Below, piece by piece: positions 59,277 to 64,000 of a stretch of 64,000 bases of DNA (position 1 is the stretch's first letter; the number at the start of each line of letters is the position of its first letter). Source of the DNA: Gammaproteobacteria bacterium (GTDB taxonomy: Bacteria > Pseudomonadota > Gammaproteobacteria > Competibacterales > Competibacteraceae); assembly GCA_024235095.1 (NCBI GenBank), contig JACKNC010000001.1, forward strand, positions 372,001-436,000. The letters are read 5' to 3'. Both the position numbers and the translations under genes were made by a program. The notes under the pieces were generated by a model. It saw only the letters and a program-made list of their open reading frames with translations, was not told the DNA's origin and did not search any database.

Positions 59277-60599
59277 ATGCGTGACTTATTAATTGTTTCC
59301 ATTGTGCTAGTTTTTGCGGTCATGGCGCTTTGGCGACCGTGGATTGGTATCATGAACTGGACATGGTTGTCAATCATGAATCCGCATCGCTTTTGTTGGG
59401 GTTTTGCTTATTCTGCCCCACTCGCGGCAATTGCAGCAGCCTCAACTCTAGTAGGCTTGCTGTTCACTAGAGAGCGGCAATCGCCGTTCAAGAGTGCGCC
59501 AGTTTGGTGGCTGCTTGCATTTATCCTATGGATAAATGTGTCGTGGCTCATGGGCATAGACGTAGCAGGAGATTACGCATTGTGGGATAAAGTCATGAAA
59601 ATTTACCTCATGACGTTCATTGCATTAATGCTCCTGCAAAACCGCTATCAAATAATGACCTTCGTTTGGGTCACTACAGGGTCACTGGCCATTTTAGGGG
59701 CCAAGGGTGGCTTATTCACCGTGATAACTGGCGGCAATTACCGTGTGTGGGGACCACCCGGCAGTTTCATCGAGGATAATAACTCGTTGGCGCTGGCGCT
59801 GATCATCATTATTCCGCTGCTGCATTTCCTTCAATTGCAAGTGAAGAATAAATGGGGCCAACATGGTTTGAGCCTGATCATGCTGCTCTGCGTGGCAGCA
59901 GCGCTGGGTAGCCACTCACGAGGGGCATTGCTGGCTCTGCTTGCTATGGGCGCGATGTTCTGGTGGCGCAGCCAGCGTAAGGGCATCATGAGCATATGGA
60001 TCATAGTGGTGGTGCTGGCTTTGGTGCCGATCATGCCAGATGCATGGTTTAATCGGATGGAAACGATCGAAACTTATGAAGAAGACGATTCCGCTATGGG
60101 CAGAATCAATGCCTGGATTGTCGCTTGGGAAGTCGCTAAGACGCATTTCTTCGGTGCTGGTATGAATTACCAATACCCAGAATTTTTCTATGCTTACGGC
60201 ACTTACGAGACCGAGGTGCGGGCTGCCCATAGTATCTATTTCCAGGTTCTCGGTAATCATGGATTTGTCGGACTCGGCTTGTTTTTGTTGATCTGGTTTT
60301 CAACCTACCGCGTTGCTGACTGGCTTAGGAAGTACGCTCGCGCTATCCCAGAAGCGCAATGGGCAGGAGACTTGGGTGCGATGGTGCAAACCGGGCTGGT
60401 CGGTTATGCAACGGGTGGCGCTTTTCTCAGCTTGCCCTATTTTGACCTGCCTTATAACATGATGATCATGGTGGTGTTGGCGAAGCACTGGGTGGAAGCT
60501 CGAGGCTGGGAACGCGATTCGCAAATACCATTTTTGGAATATGCTGCTGGGCTAAAGAAGCGACGCCAGTTGGATACGATTACTGGTATAGTACCTTAG
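59277..60599 (+). CDS. XrtA-associated putative O-glycosylation ligase (Wzy_C/DUF5935, TIGR03097 type)
   Basis: This 440-residue inner-membrane protein has about ten helices. The N-terminus MRDLLIVSIVLVFAVMALWR with PHRFCWGFAYSAP is the DUF5935 part of this family. The Wzy_C/WaaL-like region includes LGSHSRGALLALLAMG (an Arg-containing loop) and AAHSIYFQVLGNHGFVGL (the periplasmic His loop). It is thought to polymerise or transfer the finished glycan to a protein or lipid. It stands alone between two inverted-repeat elements with its own candidate promoter. Confidence 0.92.
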   Translation: MRDLLIVSIVLVFAVMALWRPWIGIMNWTWLSIMNPHRFCWGFAYSAPLAAIAAASTLVGLLFTRERQSPFKSAPVWWLLAFILWINVSWLMGIDVAGDYALWDKVMKIYLMTFIALMLLQNRYQIMTFVWVTTGSLAILGAKGGLFTVITGGNYRVWGPPGSFIEDNNSLALALIIIIPLLHFLQLQVKNKWGQHGLSLIMLLCVAAALGSHSRGALLALLAMGAMFWWRSQRKGIMSIWIIVVVLALVPIMPDAWFNRMETIETYEEDDSAMGRINAWIVAWEVAKTHFFGAGMNYQYPEFFYAYGTYETEVRAAHSIYFQVLGNHGFVGLGLFLLIWFSTYRVADWLRKYARAIPEAQWAGDLGAMVQTGLVGYATGGAFLSLPYFDLPYNMMIMVVLAKHWVEARGWERDSQIPFLEYAAGLKKRRQLDTITGIVP

Positions 60600-60612
60600 T
60601 GACCCGATCTTT

Positions 60613-60741
60613 GGTTCGACGGCGCTTCGCGCCGACAAAAACGGGGCGCGAGTTGAGCTAACTTCGGGTTCTCGGCGCGTAGCGCCGTCGAACCTTCGTT
60701 GGAACGTCACCCCTGCGGGACGACGAAGTCGCCCCGATAGA
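60613..60741. repeat. Second inverted-repeat element, downstream of the O-ligase gene
   Basis: A 22-base arm at 60613-60634 (GGTTCGACGGCGCTTCGCG...) pairs with 60673-60694 with one mismatch; each arm also folds on itself. Between them is GGGGCGCGAGTTGAGC, matching 15 of 16 bases of the outer arm of the element at 58917. Both elements end with GCCCCGATA. Confidence 0.8.
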
Positions 60742-60797
60742 ATCTTAAATTGGGTGCTGGACCACATCCAGCCTTAGAAATCAAACGATTGTTAATT

Positions 60798-61757
60798 ATG
60801 CATTCATCACAAAACTCTGAAAACTTGCGTTACCATGCAAGTGATCCAGCCTATAGTGGCAAATACGATGTGGTACCGCCTCCAGTCGGACACCGTTTGC
60901 GCCCCTTGGTAAAAACATACATTCCTAAGAAGGAAAACGGCGACTGCATCGAAATCGGTTGTTCTCCTGGCGGGTTCCTCACCCTATTCGGGGATTTAGG
61001 TTATACGTTGCATGGCATAGATTTCGACCCACGTATTCAAAATGAATTGCCACAGTGGTTAATCAAGAACGGCTACAAGCCTGGCGAATTTATCATCAAT
61101 GATTTCACCATTCACTCATTCGCTATGCAATATGATGTAGTGTATTCGCTTGGCTTCATTGAGCATTTTACTAACTGGGCTGATATCCTATTGCGGCAGG
61201 CTGATTTGGTAAAGGAAGGAGGCTATCTGCTGATTGGAACACCCAACTATGCCGGATTTTTCCAGCGTCTGTTGCACAAACTTTTTGAGAATGAAAATTA
61301 TATGACACATGTAACATTATCTATGAATCCCGAGCTTTGGCGTAACTTATTGGAAGCTATTGGTTTTCGTGTAATTTTTGCCGGAACCGTAGGTGCTTTT
61401 GATCTCTGGACACGAGGGACGGAAACATTACCGCGTATCACCCAGGAATTGCTGTGGACGGTAGAAAAACTGCGTCCGACACTGTCGGCAATTGAAGAAT
61501 CAAGTCTTTATGCAATGTCTCCTTATTTGGCGATCGTAGCCCAACGGGAAATAGCCGTTTTGCCCTCTGCGCGGTACGCTGATGCGACTGTGCGAGCCGG
61601 TTTTGAACCTTTACTGGCACAGGCGAAACAAAATGATCGTCGCACGGAAGAACTGGCTACGACCGTTGTTACGGAATTAGAGAACTACCTGCGGAGACGT
61701 GCCTGCTTGACTACCCTACTGAAGGATAAGCTGCGTAGACTGTTGACCCGTAGTTGA
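60798..61757 (+). CDS. Class I SAM-dependent methyltransferase
   Basis: This 319-residue enzyme has DCIEIGCSPGGFLTLFGDLGY (SAM loop), LHGIDFDPR with the acidic Asp, VVYSLGFIEHFTNWADIL and GGYLLIGTPNYAGF. The C-terminal 60 residues are a helical basic region ending RRRACLTTLLKDKLRRLL, possibly membrane-associating. It is A/T-richer than the core genes. ATG at 60798 is chosen over a longer frame that would extend into the inverted-repeat element. It is convergent with the flippase gene. Confidence 0.88.
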   Translation: MHSSQNSENLRYHASDPAYSGKYDVVPPPVGHRLRPLVKTYIPKKENGDCIEIGCSPGGFLTLFGDLGYTLHGIDFDPRIQNELPQWLIKNGYKPGEFIINDFTIHSFAMQYDVVYSLGFIEHFTNWADILLRQADLVKEGGYLLIGTPNYAGFFQRLLHKLFENENYMTHVTLSMNPELWRNLLEAIGFRVIFAGTVGAFDLWTRGTETLPRITQELLWTVEKLRPTLSAIEESSLYAMSPYLAIVAQREIAVLPSARYADATVRAGFEPLLAQAKQNDRRTEELATTVVTELENYLRRRACLTTLLKDKLRRLLTRS

Positions 61758-61789
61758 GAATTTTGTGTGATTGGCATGAATGACTCCAA

Positions 61790-63304
61790 CTATTCCACTG
61801 CGGGCAGCCAATATTTTAACCGAGGCCAACGCTGATTGATCTCCCGCAAAAGAGTATGTTCCGGACCGGCAGGCTTACCCGCTAAGCGCCATAACAGCAG
61901 CAGGGTCGTAATATAGACTGTAGCCCCCAATGGCGCTAATATAGCAAGCATCCGCAGTGCCCGCCAAAAATCGGCTGTATCCGCTTCCATCATCAAGCTT
62001 AATAAGCTCCAGATGGCAATTACCATACCTAAGCCAGAAAACAAAGGACGATAGGCGTAATGAATGATTACCTTCGCACTTAATTGTAACAGAAGATATG
62101 AGCTTGTAAGATAGGCTAGGCTGGATAGTACCATTCCTCCCAAGAATCCGTAGGCCACGCCGATGGCACCAGCCTGCCAAGCGCCAAGTATGGACAATGG
62201 CAAGGTCATCAGTAAGCTGAATAAGGCTAGCAAAGCATATAGCTTGGGTCGGCCTTGAGCCAAGATAATGGATTGAGCACCCGTACTGAACAATCGTATT
62301 AATCCGGATACAGCCAATACTTCAATAAAGGGCACTGCCTCCAGCCATTTTATCCCCAACAGCACACACACCAATGGTTCAGCGGTGACAGCGATGCCTA
62401 GGGCTAAGGGTGTAGCCAAGGTGATGATTAAACCGATGCTGTCCAAATAGAGTTGGCGTATCTTCTCCGTATTGCCCATAACCTTGGAGTAACCTGGATA
62501 GAGCGTACGGGCGATGGGCCAGACAAGTTCGGTTGTAGGTAGGTCGGCGACTTCGCGCCCCACCTCGTACAAACCTACACTGCTCACATTGGCGAAGCGC
62601 CCGATGATGAGGGAAGGACTTCGGGTAAGCAGGGCACCAAACACGCTGGCCAGCATGATCCAGGTCGAAAAACGGAATATTTCGCGCCAGCGCGCCAGTG
62701 TTAAGCTCGGGCGGTAGTCGGACATTATGTAGCTTAATACCACCAGCGCCACCTGACTGCTCAAGGTGCCGATAACCAATGCCCAGTAGTTTTTCCAGAC
62801 CAACGCCATGCTAATGGTGGTAGCAAAAGCCACTAACTTGGCCGCTAACCTCAGCCGGAATTCACGATCGAAACGGAGTTCTTTGCGAAATTCGACAATG
62901 CCAACATTCTCAAAACCGCTGATGAACGAGCCGAGTGCCAAGACGTGGTAAATATCTACGAGTGCGGGGCTGGCATAAAATGCTGCCGCCAGTGGTGCCG
63001 CGAGGAAGATCAACAGGCCCATCAAGCTGCCGCGCAACACGGACAGAGTCCAAACCGTATTGTAGAGGCTAGTGTCCTGGCCTTTCTGGCGGATCAGGTA
63101 GAGATCGAAACTAAAGTCAAAAACCAGTTCTAGAATACTAATAATTAGACTGGCCAGGGCCACTAGACCGAAGTCAGCAGGAACCAGTAAGCGCGCCAAA
63201 ATAAGGGTGCTGATCAGCCCCAAACTACGGATGGTGAGGCGTAGCAACACCATCCAAGCCGCACTCTTGGCAAGGCGTCGGCCCATATCCCGATCAATAC
63301 TCAT
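61790..63304 (-). CDS. Oligosaccharide flippase (Wzx/RfbX-like)
   Basis: This 504-residue inner-membrane protein has about twelve to fourteen helices. The N-terminus AWMVLLRLTIRSLGLISTLILARLL matches the polysaccharide biosynthesis protein family that flips lipid-linked repeat units to the periplasm. YEVGREVADLPTTELVWPI in the middle is typical of the exosortase-linked branch. The ATG at 63304 overlaps the end of the upstream glycosyltransferase by 11 bases; longer frames upstream run inside that gene. It provides the Wzx step for the Wzy-type ligase encoded nearby. Confidence 0.9.
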   Translation of the reverse strand: MSIDRDMGRRLAKSAAWMVLLRLTIRSLGLISTLILARLLVPADFGLVALASLIISILELVFDFSFDLYLIRQKGQDTSLYNTVWTLSVLRGSLMGLLIFLAAPLAAAFYASPALVDIYHVLALGSFISGFENVGIVEFRKELRFDREFRLRLAAKLVAFATTISMALVWKNYWALVIGTLSSQVALVVLSYIMSDYRPSLTLARWREIFRFSTWIMLASVFGALLTRSPSLIIGRFANVSSVGLYEVGREVADLPTTELVWPIARTLYPGYSKVMGNTEKIRQLYLDSIGLIITLATPLALGIAVTAEPLVCVLLGIKWLEAVPFIEVLAVSGLIRLFSTGAQSIILAQGRPKLYALLALFSLLMTLPLSILGAWQAGAIGVAYGFLGGMVLSSLAYLTSSYLLLQLSAKVIIHYAYRPLFSGLGMVIAIWSLLSLMMEADTADFWRALRMLAILAPLGATVYITTLLLLWRLAGKPAGPEHTLLREINQRWPRLKYWLPAVE

Positions 63305-64000
63305 TAGGCACCAAAACCCTAGGGACAGAAGACCGGAGAGCCTCATGATAGACCGCAACGATCCGCTCGGCGATAGCTGACCAGCGCAGGTCATGTACTG
63401 TATCACGGCAGACCGTGGATGATGGTGAAGAATCCAGGAAGCGCTGTATCCCAGCTCGAATGGCTGTGCTGTTTTTAGGATTGACCTCTTGCCAGCAGGC
63501 AGGAGGGAAGTTCTGGTCAAAAGCATGGTAAAGAGTACAGACCACTGGGGTACCGGTAGCTAGAGCTTCCAAGGCGACATTGGGCGTTACTTCCGTATAG
63601 CTAGGTATCAGCACCGCTTGGGCGGCCGCGAAGGCGGAAACATAAAATGGGTCATTCTGTGCATATGTTCCCAGGTAGTGTACTTGCCCAGCTCCTTCCT
63701 TCAGGCAGGCATCGAGATAACTCTGCTGAGATTTTCCCACTGCACCGAACAGGACGAGGTCGACTTCCAGCCCACGTACAGCACGCACCGCTCCGAGTTG
63801 ATTTTTCTCCGGACTCAGCGAAGCCGACATCAAGACAAAAGGGCGTCTACTCTGCCACGTTTTCAGAAATAGGGCAGGGTCGGCAGAGAAAAAAGCATCG
63901 TGGATGCCATTGGGGATGATATGGATGCGCTCGACATTGATACTGAAATTATTGCGTATAGCATTAGCCTCATTCTGCCCAAGAGCAATGATCCGCTCTG
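63294..64000 (-). CDS. GT4-family glycosyltransferase (5' end outside the window)
   Basis: The frame is open to the right edge, giving 235 visible codons. The visible part starts in the N-terminal half (ERIIALGQNEANAI), passes the linker IHIIPNGIHDAFF and the donor-side strand VLMSASLSPEKNQ, and contains VLIPSYTEVTPNVALEALATGTPVV, the GT4 E-x7-E block. The C-terminus ends VLVPNEY, overlapping the flippase start. It belongs with the flippase in a minus-strand operon continuing beyond the window. Confidence 0.88.
   Translation of the reverse strand, partial: ERIIALGQNEANAIRNNFSINVERIHIIPNGIHDAFFSADPALFLKTWQSRRPFVLMSASLSPEKNQLGAVRAVRGLEVDLVLFGAVGKSQQSYLDACLKEGAGQVHYLGTYAQNDPFYVSAFAAAQAVLIPSYTEVTPNVALEALATGTPVVCTLYHAFDQNFPPACWQEVNPKNSTAIRAGIQRFLDSSPSSTVCRDTVHDLRWSAIAERIVAVYHEALRSSVPRVLVPNEY

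Noticed and set aside
58917..60741. CRISPR array
   Set aside because: The repeats are inverted and nested with no regular direct-repeat/spacer spacing, and no cas genes are present anywhere in the window.
19764..61770. The 14-mer TTGAGAATTTTGTG occurring near 19765 and 61757
   Set aside because: Shared words of this length are expected by chance in a window this large, and the flanks do not align.

Overview
The window looks like the chromosome of a gammaproteobacterium. The evidence is a tRNA-Leu(CAG) beside rnr-rlmB, a yejA-like gene beside fabI, and a large exosortase A (XrtA/EpsH-type) exopolysaccharide locus. Gene content and coding style recall Competibacteraceae-like organisms, but that placement is inference. 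Roughly two thirds of the window is devoted to building, modifying and exporting cell-surface glycans.

Region 1 (1-21.6 kb) is an ABC-transporter-type glycan locus. A minus-strand run of closely spaced or overlapping genes (17594 down to 1) encodes a polyprenol-type GT2, a flippase-like membrane protein, a methyltransferase remnant, a GT-C-like membrane protein, an O-acyltransferase with an SGNH domain, three methyltransferase-like proteins, GT4 glycosyltransferases (one a double-domain fusion), a HlyD-type adaptor and the start of a three-domain ECF transporter that leaves the window. Divergent from it are Wzm/Wzt (Wzt with a glycan-binding tail) and a PrtD-type type I secretion ABC protein. 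The PrtD-type gene lies 16 kb from its natural partner, the HlyD-type gene.

Region 2 (21.6-32.2 kb) is mostly core: yejA, fabI, tRNA-Leu with a strong promoter, rnr and rlmB. It is followed by a three-gene ABC export-like operon (ATPase, double-FtsX permease, lipocalin-like AttH/CrtC protein).

Region 3 (32.3-47.2 kb) is the XrtA exopolysaccharide operon on the plus strand: export lipoprotein, chain-length protein, tyrosine autokinase with a Tyr-Gly tail, outer-membrane barrel, ExeA-like ATPase, wecB, two polysaccharide deacetylases, FemAB-like protein, exosortase A fused to EpsI, an EpsH1-type glycosyltransferase and an asparagine-synthase-like amidotransferase.

Region 4 (47.3-51.1 kb) is an accessory island: two Uma2-family proteins, a DUF29 stub, and an IS66-family element with a frameshifted transposase.

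Region 5 (51.2-64 kb) resumes glycan synthesis: an AlgD-like GDP-mannose dehydrogenase, several GT4 enzymes, a PaaK/CapK-like adenylating enzyme, two methyltransferases, the XrtA-associated O-glycosylation ligase, a Wzx-like flippase and a glycosyltransferase cut by the right edge.

The most unusual features are short G/C-rich palindromic repeats that sit in frame inside several coding regions and add proline/lysine/glycine-rich peptides to linkers. Next are a triple-DUF4214/coiled-coil/methyltransferase protein with a 48-bp tandem repeat, a methyltransferase paralogue that has lost its SAM-binding core, and two related long inverted-repeat elements around the O-ligase gene.
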